Shown: positions 1-7,822, counted from the first letter of the stretch. The stretch is DNA of 53,023 nucleotides from Candidatus Dormiibacterota bacterium (GCA_003142035.1 PLOF01000055.1:55344-108366); one strand, 5' to 3'. The notes: generated by a model not told the origin, from the sequence alone. A program made the numbers and translations.

Positions 1-564
1 CTGATCCTGCTGGACCTGATGCTCCCCGAGCTGTCGGGGCTCGAGGTGTGTCGCATCCTCCGTCAGGAGATGACGGTGCCCATCATCATGCTCACCGCCA
101 AGGGCAGCGAGCTCGACAAGGTGGTGGGGCTGCATGTCGGTGCCGATGACTACGTGACCAAGCCGTTCTCGCTGAACGAGCTGCTGGCGCGTGTTTCCGC
201 CATGCTACGGCGCGCGGAGATGTCCGGAAAGGAGCGTGTCGACGCGCGCGAGATCGAGGAGCTGGACAACTTCCGGATCGACCGCGGCGCCCGCACCGTC
301 CACGTCGACGGCGAGGAGCTGCACCTCGCGCCCAAGGAGTTTGACCTTCTTTCCCTGCTGCTTCTCAACGCGGGCAAGGTGCAATCCCGCCAGGTCATCA
401 TTCAGCGGATCTGGGGCAGCAAGTTCTACGGCGACCACAAGACCGTGGACGTCCACGTGCGGTGGCTCAGGGAGAAGTTCGAGCGCTTCGACCGGCTCCC
501 CTTCCGCATCACCACTGTGTTCGGCGTCGGCTACCGTATCGATCGGCTGGACCAGGCGAGCTGA
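1..564 (+). CDS. OmpR/PhoB-family response regulator (5' truncated by window edge)
   Basis: Two-component DNA-binding response regulator; the start and first part of the receiver domain lie outside the window. The reading frame is open from base 1. Visible receiver features are the phospho-acceptor Asp at the fifth visible residue (LILLD), the LTAKG switch region and the conserved Lys in YVTKPF. A winged-helix Trans_Reg_C domain follows (from about FRIDRGARTVHVDGEELHLA to GVGYRIDRL), with the KEFDLL and KTVDVHVRWLR segments typical of PhoB, RegX3 or MtrA-like regulators. The stop is 29 nt before the next gene. A partner histidine kinase is not in the window, so the signal and regulon are unknown. 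Family confidence is high; subfamily is open. Confidence 0.93.
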   Translation: MILLDLMLPELSGLEVCRILRQEMTVPIIMLTAKGSELDKVVGLHVGADDYVTKPFSLNELLARVSAMLRRAEMSGKERVDAREIEELDNFRIDRGARTVHVDGEELHLAPKEFDLLSLLLLNAGKVQSRQVIIQRIWGSKFYGDHKTVDVHVRWLREKFERFDRLPFRITTVFGVGYRIDRLDQAS

Positions 565-581
565 GCACCCGCGGTCCCACC

Positions 582-587
582 TACGAT
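582..587 (+). promoter_or_regulatory. -10 box TACGAT of a leaderless mpg transcript
   Basis: TACGAT lies just after the response regulator stop and only 6 nt before ATG 594. Transcription from this box would start at or next to the A of the start codon, so the mRNA would be leaderless. No convincing -35 or Shine-Dalgarno sequence is seen. Inferred from sequence only; it fits a pattern repeated across the window. Confidence 0.5.
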
Positions 588-593
588 GGGCCG

Positions 594-1235
594 ATGCGCT
601 CCAGGGTCACGGCTACACCGACCAATGCGCAGGCCGCTCCGGCGCTTGGTCGGGGATTCTTCGCCAGGTCGACCCTCGAGGTCGCCGCCGCGCTGGTCGG
701 GTCGAGGATCCTGTGCGACCCGGGGACGCCCCGGGAGGTCCGCGCCGTCATCGTCGAGGTGGAGGCCTACCTGGGGGTGGAGGACCCGGCCTCCCACGCC
801 CATCGGGGGCCCACCCCACGCGCGGCCATCATGTTCGGACCGCCCGGCCACCTCTACGTCTACCTCTCCTACGGGATGCACTTCTGCGCCAACGTCGTCT
901 GCGAGCCGGAGGGCGTCGCGGGTGCCGTCCTGCTCCGTGCCGCGGCCGTCGAGGTGGGGGAGGAGGTGGTCCGCTCCCGGCGCGTCCGCGGCGGGAGGCA
1001 GCCGGCCCCTGCAGACCTCCTGAGCGGCCCTGGCAACCTCGGCGCCGGACTCGGCCTCACCCTGGCCGACAACGGCCTCGACCTTTGCGCCCGCGATTCG
1101 CGCCTGCGCGTCCTGGAGAGGGAGACCGTGGTGCCCCTCGCCATCGCCCCCCGGGTGGGCATCACCCGGGCCGCCGACCGACCGCTCCGCTTCGCCTGGG
1201 CGGGCCACCCCGCGGTCTCCCGCCCGCTCCCCTAA
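594..1235 (+). CDS. mpg: 3-methyladenine DNA glycosylase (AAG/MPG family)
   Basis: Monofunctional base-excision repair glycosylase that removes alkylated purines such as 3-methyladenine. The 213-residue protein matches the family length of about 190-220. The family signature is present: IVEVEAYLGVEDPASHAHRG with the catalytic Glu, then GPPGHLYVYLSYGMHFCANVVC, GAVLLRAAAV and LLSGPGNLGAGLGL. The frame stays open upstream into the response regulator, but those residues do not resemble the family. ATG 594 is chosen because it sits 6 nt after a TACGAT -10 box. A GC hairpin begins at the stop codon. The gene stands alone, without an alkylation-response neighbour. Confidence 0.93.
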   Translation: MRSRVTATPTNAQAAPALGRGFFARSTLEVAAALVGSRILCDPGTPREVRAVIVEVEAYLGVEDPASHAHRGPTPRAAIMFGPPGHLYVYLSYGMHFCANVVCEPEGVAGAVLLRAAAVEVGEEVVRSRRVRGGRQPAPADLLSGPGNLGAGLGLTLADNGLDLCARDSRLRVLERETVVPLAIAPRVGITRAADRPLRFAWAGHPAVSRPLP

Positions 1236-1252
1236 CGGCCGCTAACGGCCGT
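1235..1252 (+). terminator. Probable intrinsic terminator after mpg
   Basis: Perfect 7-bp inverted repeat ACGGCCG / CGGCCGT with a CTAA loop, starting at the last base of the mpg stop codon and followed by a short pyrimidine-rich tract (cttcatt). The T-tract is weak, so efficiency is uncertain. Confidence 0.45.
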
Positions 1253-1259
1253 CTTCATT

Positions 1260-1373
1260 GGCGGGGTGAGCCGAGCCAGCTCCAGCAGCGCGCGCAGCGC
1301 ACTCCATGGCGGGGCGAGCCGAGCCAGCTTCGGCAGCGCGCGCAGCGCACTCCATGGCGGGGTGAGCCGAGCC
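1260..1373. repeat. 48-bp tandem repeat, two full copies plus a partial third
   Basis: Unit 1 is 1260-1307 and unit 2 is 1308-1355, differing at only a few positions. A third copy covers the first 18 bases (1356-1373). Each unit begins GGCGGGG(T/C)GAGCCGAGCC and ends GCACTCCAT. No protein family is recognisable across it on either strand. Function unknown. Confidence 0.8.
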
Positions 1374-1390
1374 CGGCTCCCCGGGGGTAG

Positions 1391-1491
1391 GCGCGCACCG
1401 TCAGCGCGCCAAAGGGGGGCGAGAGCCCCCCTGAGGGGCGGCGAGCCCCTGTGAGATAGAGAGGGCCCCCCACGCGGCAGGCCGGGTGGGG
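1391..1491. other. Array of four consecutive GC-rich hairpins
   Basis: Four inverted repeats lie head to tail. They are GCGCGC/GCGCGC at 1391-1409; GGGGGGC-GAGA-GCCCCCC at 1414-1431; AGGGGC-GGCGA-GCCCCT at 1434-1450; and CCCCAC/GTGGGG at 1468-1491. No gene is visible. On the minus strand these follow the terminal stem of the candidate RNA (1498-1522), so they may be backup termination or processing structures. The second hairpin has a GNRA-type GAGA loop if read on the plus strand. Confidence 0.6.
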
Positions 1492-1812
1492 AAAGGAGAG
1501 GGGCCGGCGGTGCCGGCCCCTCAATGTCATTTGCCGATGTTCGGCAGCCCGGCGGAACAGCCGGGCCTTGTACGGCACCATCCGGTGCCAGGTGACATGC
1601 CCGGGGCGTCTCGCCTCGACACCTGCTCACCCGCAAGGCTCTCGGAGTCGAACTGCCTGCCGGACCACCCCCGGGTGGTCTCACGGCGGCGCACGCCGGG
1701 TGAGGTGACGAGGGCCCGCGCCGGGCCTTACCTCTCGGCCCGCGTGTGCCTCAGGAGCTCGTACACGCTACGCATCGAAGCCGTACCTCCGTCTGGATCG
1801 CGTTGGCTTCTT
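1490..1812 (-). ncRNA. Candidate structured non-coding RNA of unknown family
   Basis: No protein-like frame covers this stretch, but it is dense in compensating stems. The 5' stem of the RNA pairs GGCTTC (plus 1805-1810) with GAAGCC (1777-1782). Others are GCGTGT/ACACGC (1742-1768), GGCCCG/CGGGCC (1713-1727) and ACCACC/GGTGGT (1664-1679). A junction closed by ATGTCA/TGACAT (1524-1529 with 1593-1598) encloses three perfect hairpins: 1533-1545, 1547-1566 and 1574-1589. An 11-bp perfect stem (1498-1522) ends the element. A TTGACA-N16-TACGCT promoter on the same strand would start the RNA near 1811. I looked for RNase P, tmRNA, SRP and 6S signatures and saw none. The exact ends are estimates. Confidence 0.5.
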
Positions 1813-1817
1813 GTTCA

Positions 1818-1845
1818 AGCGTACCCCCTTGGACGGGTCTGTCAA
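1818..1845 (-). promoter_or_regulatory. Promoter of the minus-strand candidate RNA
   Basis: On the minus strand a perfect -35 TTGACA (1845 to 1840) is followed after 16 nt by TACGCT (1823 to 1818). This is the only perfect TTGACA that I found paired with a plausible -10 in the window. It points into the structured stretch 1812-1490 and away from yebC. Confidence 0.5.
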
Positions 1846-1918
1846 CCATGAGGCGGGTAACGAGATTTGGTGCGATCGCATCGAATCTCCCCTCATCCCC
1901 GCCGCCTGCGCCGCCTCG

Positions 1919-1948
1919 TAGACTGAGCGGTGGGGGAGAGCCTAGAAT
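1919..1948 (+). promoter_or_regulatory. yebC promoter
   Basis: TAGACT (1919-1924), an 18-nt spacer, then TAGAAT (1943-1948). The predicted start is near 1955, leaving a short leader that carries the GGAGG ribosome binding site at 1969-1973, 4 nt before ATG 1978. Confidence 0.45.
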
Positions 1949-1977
1949 ATGAACGTCCGTTCGTCCCCGGAGGCAGC

Positions 1978-2739
1978 ATGTCCGGTCACAGCAAGTGGGC
2001 TGGGATCAAGCACAAGAAGGCGATCGTCGACGCCAAGCGTGGTCAGGCCTTCACCAAGGTGGCCGCGGAGCTCTCCGTGTCGGCCCGCGAGGGTGGGGAC
2101 GATCCCGTCGGAAACTTCCGGCTTCGCCTCGCCATCCAGAAGGCGCGCGAGGTCAACATGCCCGCGGACAACATCGAGCGGGCGATCCAGCGAGGAGCGG
2201 GCGGCAAGGACGGGGTGAAGCTGGAGGAGGTCCGCTACGAGGGCTATGGGCCCCACGGCGTGGCCGTGATGCTGGACGTCCTCACCGACAACCGGAACCG
2301 CACCGTGGCCGCCATCCGCAACCTCTTCACCCGCTCCGGCGGGTCGCTCGGGGAGGCCAACAGCGTCGCCTGGATGTTCTCCAACCAGGGGATCATCCGG
2401 ATCGAGGCCGGCGAGCGTGACCCCGAGGAGATCGCCCTCGAGCTGCTCGACCTGCTCGACGTGGGCGCCGATGGGGACATCGAGGTTGACGGCTCGTCGG
2501 TCCAGGTGTCGCTCGCGCCCCACCTCTTCGAGGGGGCGAGGCGGCAGGTGGAGGAGGCGGGGTACACGGTGGAGGCGGCCGAGGTGACCATGAACCCGGG
2601 CACGTCGATCACCCTCGACGCCCCCCAGGCGCGGCAGGTCCTGCGCCTGCTTGACAGCCTTGAGGACCTGGACGACGTCCAGCAGGTCTACGCCAACGCG
2701 GAGATCCCCGACGAAGTTCTCGACTCGGTGACTTCCTGA
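1978..2739 (+). CDS. yebC: YebC/PmpR-family protein
   Basis: Member of the YebC/TACO1 family, annotated as a transcriptional regulator and more recently linked to translation of proline-rich stretches. The diagnostic N-terminus MSGHSKWAGIKHKKAIVDAK is present, as are the MPADNIERAIQRGAGG and YEGYGPHGVAVMLDVLTDNRNRT motifs. The 253-residue length is typical. ATG 1978 is supported by GGAGG and by the conserved N-terminus; an upstream in-frame extension is rejected. Its position just before ruvC-ruvA-ruvB is a widely conserved arrangement. Confidence 0.97.
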   Translation: MSGHSKWAGIKHKKAIVDAKRGQAFTKVAAELSVSAREGGDDPVGNFRLRLAIQKAREVNMPADNIERAIQRGAGGKDGVKLEEVRYEGYGPHGVAVMLDVLTDNRNRTVAAIRNLFTRSGGSLGEANSVAWMFSNQGIIRIEAGERDPEEIALELLDLLDVGADGDIEVDGSSVQVSLAPHLFEGARRQVEEAGYTVEAAEVTMNPGTSITLDAPQARQVLRLLDSLEDLDDVQQVYANAEIPDEVLDSVTS

Positions 2740-2909
2740 TGCGGTGCCCGGGGCTTCGGTGAACAGCTCGGGGCAGGCCCCCGCGACGGGGCCGGTCTGG
2801 GCTCCGAGGCCAAGGAAGGGGTGGCCCGAGGAGGAGCGCACCCAAGTGCGTGACGACAAAGGGACGGGGCCTCTGACGCCGGCATCGGCGCCCAGAGCCC
2901 CGAGCTGAC

Positions 2910-3533
2910 GTGAGGGTGCTGGGCGTCGACCCCGGCTTGGGGCGAACCGGCGTCGCCCTGGTGGAGGGGCACCCCGGCTCTCTGAAGCTGCTCCACGCCG
3001 AGTGCATCGAGACCGGCGCCGAGGATGCCGACGGTCCCCGTCTCCTGGAGCTCTCCCGCCTCCTGGCTCGATCAGCCGGGTCCCTCCATCCCGATGTGGC
3101 GGCGGTGGAGCGGCTCTTCTTCTCGACCAACCGGCAGACCGCCATGCGGGTCAGCCAGGCACGCGGCGTGATCCTCTGCACCCTGGCTGCGGCCGGGATC
3201 CCGATCGCGGAGTACACGCCGAACGAGATCAAGGAATCCGTCGCCGGCTACGGTGGGGCGACCAAGCGCCAGGTGCTCCGGATGTGCGAGGCGATGCTCG
3301 ACGTCGAGCAGATCCCCGGGCCCGATGACACGGCCGACGCCTGCGCCGCGGCCATCTGCCACCACCACCGAGCCGGGCTCCAGCCCCACGTCGTACCGGC
3401 GCCGGCATCCCGGGTGAGCCCGGCGCTGGAGCTCGCCATCGCCGCCGCCCGAGAGCGGGCGGGTGGCGTTACGGCCTCCCGGCCCGCCCCGCGGGCCAGG
3501 GCGGGCACCACCGCCCCGGCCGGGCACCGATGA
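2910..3533 (+). CDS. ruvC: Crossover junction endodeoxyribonuclease RuvC
   Basis: Holliday-junction resolvase acting with RuvAB. It has an RNase H-like fold; the acidic active site is visible as Asp7 (LGVDPG), Glu67 (AAVERLFF), Asp140 and Asp143 (PDDTADACAAAICH). The 207 residues include a Pro/Ala-rich C-terminal tail of about 50 residues beyond the usual catalytic core of about 160. The start is GTG 2910, the first codon giving the conserved beginning MRVLGVDPG. The stop overlaps the ruvA start (ATGA), implying translational coupling. I see no clear promoter in the 170-nt gap after yebC. Confidence 0.97.
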   Translation: MRVLGVDPGLGRTGVALVEGHPGSLKLLHAECIETGAEDADGPRLLELSRLLARSAGSLHPDVAAVERLFFSTNRQTAMRVSQARGVILCTLAAAGIPIAEYTPNEIKESVAGYGGATKRQVLRMCEAMLDVEQIPGPDDTADACAAAICHHHRAGLQPHVVPAPASRVSPALELAIAAARERAGGVTASRPAPRARAGTTAPAGHR

Positions 3534-4144
3534 TCGCCCGGCTGCGCGGCCAGGTCGTCGTCGCCGACGCCGACCACGTGGTCCTGGAGGCGGGCGGCGT
3601 CGGCTACCAGGTCAACTGCCACCTCCGGACGCTGGCCGCCCTCCACGAGATGGGCGACCGCGAGGTGATCCTCCACATCCACACCTCGGTGACCGACGAT
3701 GCCATCCGCCTCTACGGCTTCCTGGGGCGGGACGAGCTGCGCCTCTTCCGCCTCCTCATCGGGGTCGAGCGCATCGGGCCGAAGGCCGCGCTCTCCATCC
3801 TCGGCCGGGCCGAGCTGCCCACCATGGTTCGTGCCATCCAGGACGGCGACGTCGCCCTGGTGGCGACCGTGCCGGGGGTGGGACGCCGCACGGCGGAGCG
3901 CGTCGTGCTGGAGCTGAGCGATCGCCTTGGCGACCTCGCCCTCACCCTGGAGCCGGCGGCCCCGACGGCCGCAGCCCAGGCGGTGGAGGCTGCCGTGGCC
4001 GGGCTGGTCGGGCTCGGCTACCGCGAGTCGGAGGCGCGCCCGGCGGTGCGGGCCGCGCTCGCCGCGGCGGGGGAGGCGGACGGCGACGTCACCGCCCTGG
4101 TCGGCCGGGCGCTGCGGCTCCTCGACGTCGGGGCTGCGACGTGA
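3530..4144 (+). CDS. ruvA: Holliday junction DNA helicase subunit RuvA
   Basis: Junction-recognition subunit that tetramerises on four-way DNA and loads the RuvB motors. At 204 residues it has the N-terminal OB domain (MIARLRGQVV, GVGYQVNC), the double helix-hairpin-helix region (FRLLIGVERIGPKAALSIL and ATVPGVGRRTAERVVLEL), and the C-terminal RuvB-binding helical domain (VEAAVAGLVGLGYRESEARP). It overlaps ruvC by ATGA and ruvB by GTGA, so the three are one operon. Confidence 0.97.
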   Translation: MIARLRGQVVVADADHVVLEAGGVGYQVNCHLRTLAALHEMGDREVILHIHTSVTDDAIRLYGFLGRDELRLFRLLIGVERIGPKAALSILGRAELPTMVRAIQDGDVALVATVPGVGRRTAERVVLELSDRLGDLALTLEPAAPTAAAQAVEAAVAGLVGLGYRESEARPAVRAALAAAGEADGDVTALVGRALRLLDVGAAT

Positions 4145-5190
4145 CCGACGGGCGCGTGGTCAGCCCCGGAGAGCTCGACGAGGAGCGGGCGGCCGACTCC
4201 GTCCTCCGCCCCCGCCGGCTCGAGGACTTCGTGGGCCAGCCGACCATTCGCGAGCAGGTGCGCATCCTCATGGAGGCGGCCAGCGCCCGCTCCGAGCCGA
4301 TCGACCACGTCCTCCTCTACGGTCCTCCCGGTCTCGGCAAGACCACCCTGGCTCAGATCATCGCCACCGAGATGGGCGTCCAGGCCCGGCTCACCAGCGG
4401 GCCGGCGCTCGAGCACCAGGGGATGCTGGCCTCGATCCTCACCGCCCTCGAGGAACGCGACGTCTTCTTCATCGACGAGATCCACCGCCTCAACCGTGCC
4501 GTGGAGGAGGCGCTCTACCCGGCCATGGAGGACCTCGCCTTCGACTTCGTGGCGGGCAAGGGGGCCGGGGCCCAGACGCTTCGATTGAGCCTGAAGCCGT
4601 TCACCGTGATCGGGGCGACGACGCGGGCGGGGGCCCTGGGCGGCCCGCTCCGCGACCGCTTCGGGGTGACCTTCCGGCTCGACTACTACGGGGCCGAGGA
4701 TCTGACCGCGATCATCGTCCGCTCGGCGCGGCTGCTCGGGGTGGAGATCACCCCGGCGGGGGCGAGCCTGCTGGCCGGGCGCGCCCGTGGGACACCTCGG
4801 GTCGCCAACCGGCTGCTCCGGCGCGCCCGCGACTACGCTCAGGTGCGCGCCGGCGGGAGCATCGACGAGGAGGTGGCAATGGCCGCCCTGGCCATCCTCG
4901 GCATCGACGACCTGGGGCTCGACGAGATGGACCGGCGGGTGATCGAGATGCTCTGCGGCGCCCTCTCCGGGCATCCGTCGGGGGTCCAGACCATCGCCGT
5001 CTCGGTCCAGGAGGAGCCCGAGACCATCGAGGACGTCGTCGAGCCCTACCTGATCCGGCTCGGGCTGGTGGTCCGCACCCCACGCGGCCGGCTGGCCACC
5101 GCGGCCGCCTACCGCCACCTGGGAGGTACGCCCCCGGCGGGCGCCCCGGGTGCGGGAGGAGGGGGCCAGGAGGTCCTTTTCGGGGCGTGA
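4141..5190 (+). CDS. ruvB: Holliday junction branch migration ATPase RuvB
   Basis: AAA+ motor of the RuvAB branch-migration complex. GTG 4141 overlaps the ruvA stop and gives 349 residues, the normal size. Features in order: the RPRRLEDFVGQ entry motif, Walker A GPPGLGKTT, Walker B FIDEIHRLN, sensor 1 IGATTRAG, the arginine-finger region GPLRDRFG, sensor 2 GTPRVANRLLRRARDYAQ, and a C-terminal winged helix ending in GLVVRTPRGRLAT. No key residue is missing. Upstream in-frame codons belong to the ruvA shadow and are excluded. Confidence 0.98.
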   Translation: MTDGRVVSPGELDEERAADSVLRPRRLEDFVGQPTIREQVRILMEAASARSEPIDHVLLYGPPGLGKTTLAQIIATEMGVQARLTSGPALEHQGMLASILTALEERDVFFIDEIHRLNRAVEEALYPAMEDLAFDFVAGKGAGAQTLRLSLKPFTVIGATTRAGALGGPLRDRFGVTFRLDYYGAEDLTAIIVRSARLLGVEITPAGASLLAGRARGTPRVANRLLRRARDYAQVRAGGSIDEEVAMAALAILGIDDLGLDEMDRRVIEMLCGALSGHPSGVQTIAVSVQEEPETIEDVVEPYLIRLGLVVRTPRGRLATAAAYRHLGGTPPAGAPGAGGGGQEVLFGA

Positions 5191-5206
5191 GGGGGCGGCC
5201 TGGGGG

Positions 5207-5311
5207 ATGACCGTCGCCCTGTTTCCGGAACTCGACGTCTGGGCCAGCACCCCCTTCCGGGAACCCGACACCGAGAGCGATGACCCGCTCGGCTACACTT
5301 CGCCGTCGTGA
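5207..5311 (+). CDS. Possible small protein (34 aa) between ruvB and secDF
   Basis: An ATG open frame of 34 codons sits 16 nt after ruvB, begins MTVALFPELDVWASTPF, and is acidic. Its stop overlaps the secDF GTG start in the same GTGA manner as the true genes upstream, and most third codon positions are G or C. Against it, it is very short, has no known family, and the putative secDF -10 box lies inside its last codons. I do not recognise it; it could be a real coupled peptide or chance. Confidence 0.3.
   Translation: MTVALFPELDVWASTPFREPDTESDDPLGYTSPS
5294..5299 (+). promoter_or_regulatory. -10 box TACACT of a leaderless secDF transcript
   Basis: TACACT lies 8 nt before the secDF GTG start at 5308. 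The predicted transcript begins within about two bases of the start codon. No -35 with good spacing is evident. Confidence 0.45.
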
Positions 5312-7755
5312 ACTGGCTGCGGGTGACCAAGTGGAAGGTGGCGACGATCTTCGTCGTCTTGATCGTCGCCCTCGTGGTGGACGTCTTCAACCTGAACGTG
5401 CTCGGCTACGACATCACCCTGCACAAGGGCCTGGACATCGTGGGCGGCTCGGAGCTGACCATCGCCATCTGCCAGGGGCCCGACCAGCCGGTGGACGCCG
5501 ACCCGCCCTGCCGTTCCGGGCCCCGTAACGGGATCTCGATCACCCAGGCCCAGACGGACACCATCCCAGTGCTGCAGAACCGGGTCAATTCCCTCGGTGT
5601 CTCGGAGGCCAGCGTCCAGCCGGTCGGCAGCGACCAGATCTCGATCGAGCTGCCCGGGGTCTCGCTGGCCAAGGCCGACAGCATCCTCGGCACCACCGCC
5701 CTGATCCACTTCGCCGCCGCGGCGTCCGGGGCCCCGCCAACGGCCGCGACCAAGAACTCCGACTACTGCGTCCAGAACCCGAGTGACGGGTTCTGCGTGG
5801 ACCAGGACGACCTCTTCCAGTCCTCGCAGCTGGGCGACACCCAGTTCTACCCGTCCGGGTACCACTGGAAGATCGACAACAACCTGCCGGCCGCGGACAT
5901 CGTCAGTTCCGCGCTGGGCACGGACTCGAACGGCGGCCCGGCCGTGGACATCACCTTCAACTCGGCCGGCGGCAATGAGTGGAACAAGATCACCAGCGCG
6001 GCCAACACGGTCTACAGCGAGAGTGGCTGCTCCAGCGGCTCCGCCTGCCCGGCACCGTCCATGGTCGCGATCTTCCTGGACACCCAGGTGATCAGCGCAC
6101 CAGTCGTGGAGGGAGCCTCCAGCACCAGCACGCAGATCACCGGGCTGACCCTGGCCGAGGCCCAGTCCCTGCAGTCGCAGATCAACTCCGGTGCGCTCCC
6201 CGCCGAGATCGGCGTGGTCGAGCACGACACGGTGGGCGCGACCCTCGGCTCTCAGACGGTCACCGCCACCCTTCTCGCCGGCGCCGTCGGACTGCTGGTC
6301 GTGATCCTCTTCATGATCGGCTACTACCGCTTCCCGGGCGTCCTGGCGAGCATCGCCCTGATTCTCTACAGCATCATGAACCTGGCCGCCTACAAGATCC
6401 TCGGGGTCACGGTGAGCCTGGCCGGGCTGGCCGGCTTCGTGTTATCGGTCGGCATGGCCGTCGACGCCAACGTGCTGATCTTTGAACGCACGCGCGACGA
6501 GTTGCGCCATGGGCGTTCGGTGGGCGCCGCCATCGAGCTGGGATTCCGGCGTGCCTTCCCGGCCATCCGCGACAGCAACATCTCGACCGAGATCGTCTGC
6601 GTCATCCTCGCCGTCTTCGGCTCGGACATCGTCAAGGGCTTCGCCATCACGCTCGGCATCGGTGTCGCCATCAGCTTCTTCAGCGCGGTCCTGATCACGC
6701 AGTCGCTGCTCGGTGTGATGCTGCGCTGGAGGGTCGGGAGAAACCCCAGCCTCTACACGGAGATCCACCCCGAGTACCACGACGAGCACCGGACCGGTCG
6801 CTTCGACATCGTCCGTAATCGCAACTGGTTCTTCCTGGCCTCGCTCGCCATCATCATCCCCGGCATCGTCGCCATCATCGGCTGGGGGTTCCGCCTGGGC
6901 ATCGACTTCGCGGGCGGCGACCAGATCCAGGCGGCGTACATGACCCCGGTGACGTCGGCGCAGCTGGTGAGCACCGTCAACAAGGCCGTGCCCGGGCTGC
7001 AGCCGACGGTCCAGAGCTTCGGCAAGAACAAGTCCGGCTACGACGTCTACCTGATCCAGACCCTCCCCACCGGCGAGGTCGAGACCATCTACAACGCGTT
7101 GGACGCCGCCTACGACTTCCAGCCGGGGCAGGAGAGCGTCAACACCGTCGGTCAGACCATCGCCAGCAGCGCGGTGAGCCAGGCCGTCCTGCTGGTGCTC
7201 GCCTCGTCGCTGATGATCGCCTTCTACCTGGCCTACCAGTTCGGCAAGCAGCGCCAGGTCAACCGCTGGCGGTTCGCCGCGTGCACCTTCTTCAAGCTGC
7301 TCCACGACATCTTCGTGCTCGCCGGGATCTGGGCGATCCTCGGTCACTTCACCTCGCTGGGTCAGGTCGACAACTATTTCATCACCGCCGTGCTGACCGG
7401 CGTGGCCTTCTCCATTCACGACACCATCGTGGTGTTCGACAGGATCCGGGAGAACCTCCGGGTCGGGCCGCGCTTCACCTTCGACCAGATCGTCAACCTC
7501 TCGACGGTGCAGACCATGGCGCGCTCGCTCAACACCTCGCTGACCGTCGTCTTCGTGCTGCTCGCCCTCGTGCTCTTCGGTGGGGCGTCGATTCAGGGCT
7601 TCGTGCTGGCCCTCCTGATCGGCATCATCACCGGCACCTACAGCTCGATCTTCAACGCCTCGACCCTCCTGGTCGCCTGGAACAAGGCGCGCCCGGAGCA
7701 GACCGCCGGCCGTCCCCAGCGCGGCGTCGTGGCACGACCGGCACGCGCCAGCTGA
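5308..7755 (+). CDS. secDF: Fused protein translocase subunit SecDF
   Basis: RND-type accessory factor of the Sec translocon that uses proton flow to finish export of secreted proteins across the membrane. SecD and SecF are joined in one 815-residue chain with two six-helix halves. The SecD half has TM1 (about residues 10-28), the KGLDIVGGSELT motif, a large extracytoplasmic P1 domain, then a helix bundle with AGFVLSVGMAVDANVLIFERTRDELR. The SecF half begins near FDIVRNRNWFF, carries GIDFAGGDQIQ and ends with FSIHDTIVVFDRIREN and a final TM segment. The start is GTG 5308. Fused SecDF is known in Bacillus and some other lineages. Confidence 0.96.
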   Translation: MNWLRVTKWKVATIFVVLIVALVVDVFNLNVLGYDITLHKGLDIVGGSELTIAICQGPDQPVDADPPCRSGPRNGISITQAQTDTIPVLQNRVNSLGVSEASVQPVGSDQISIELPGVSLAKADSILGTTALIHFAAAASGAPPTAATKNSDYCVQNPSDGFCVDQDDLFQSSQLGDTQFYPSGYHWKIDNNLPAADIVSSALGTDSNGGPAVDITFNSAGGNEWNKITSAANTVYSESGCSSGSACPAPSMVAIFLDTQVISAPVVEGASSTSTQITGLTLAEAQSLQSQINSGALPAEIGVVEHDTVGATLGSQTVTATLLAGAVGLLVVILFMIGYYRFPGVLASIALILYSIMNLAAYKILGVTVSLAGLAGFVLSVGMAVDANVLIFERTRDELRHGRSVGAAIELGFRRAFPAIRDSNISTEIVCVILAVFGSDIVKGFAITLGIGVAISFFSAVLITQSLLGVMLRWRVGRNPSLYTEIHPEYHDEHRTGRFDIVRNRNWFFLASLAIIIPGIVAIIGWGFRLGIDFAGGDQIQAAYMTPVTSAQLVSTVNKAVPGLQPTVQSFGKNKSGYDVYLIQTLPTGEVETIYNALDAAYDFQPGQESVNTVGQTIASSAVSQAVLLVLASSLMIAFYLAYQFGKQRQVNRWRFAACTFFKLLHDIFVLAGIWAILGHFTSLGQVDNYFITAVLTGVAFSIHDTIVVFDRIRENLRVGPRFTFDQIVNLSTVQTMARSLNTSLTVVFVLLALVLFGGASIQGFVLALLIGIITGTYSSIFNASTLLVAWNKARPEQTAGRPQRGVVARPARAS

Positions 7756-7806
7756 CGAGCGGCGGCGCCTCCGCCCCCGTCACGCTCGCTGGGTGCCCCC
7801 ACCGGA

Positions 7807-7812
7807 TACGAT
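7807..7812 (+). promoter_or_regulatory. -10 box TACGAT before rimP
   Basis: TACGAT lies 10 nt before GTG 7823 and 16 nt before ATG 7829. It would give a leaderless or nearly leaderless transcript for the rimP-nusA-ylxR-infB operon. Confidence 0.4.
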
Positions 7813-7822
7813 CGTCCCACCC

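Noticed and set aside
462-593. A 44-residue N-terminal extension of the 3-methyladenine glycosylase.
   Set aside because: It overlaps the response regulator in another frame, has no family similarity, and lies upstream of the likely -10 box.
1630-1665. AGTTCGACTCC on the minus strand resembles a tRNA T-loop, raising tmRNA or tRNA as the identity of the structured RNA.
   Set aside because: The flanking bases do not form a T-stem, there is no acceptor pairing or CCA end, and no tag-peptide frame is visible.
1232-1684. A 150-codon minus-strand frame across the repeat and hairpin region.
   Set aside because: Composition follows the tandem repeats and GC hairpins, and no domain is recognisable; the structured-RNA reading explains the region better.
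2740-2909. A LexA-type operator upstream of ruvC, expected if RuvABC is SOS-controlled.
   Set aside because: GAAC occurs once (GTGAACAGCTC) but without a matching GTTC at the right spacing.
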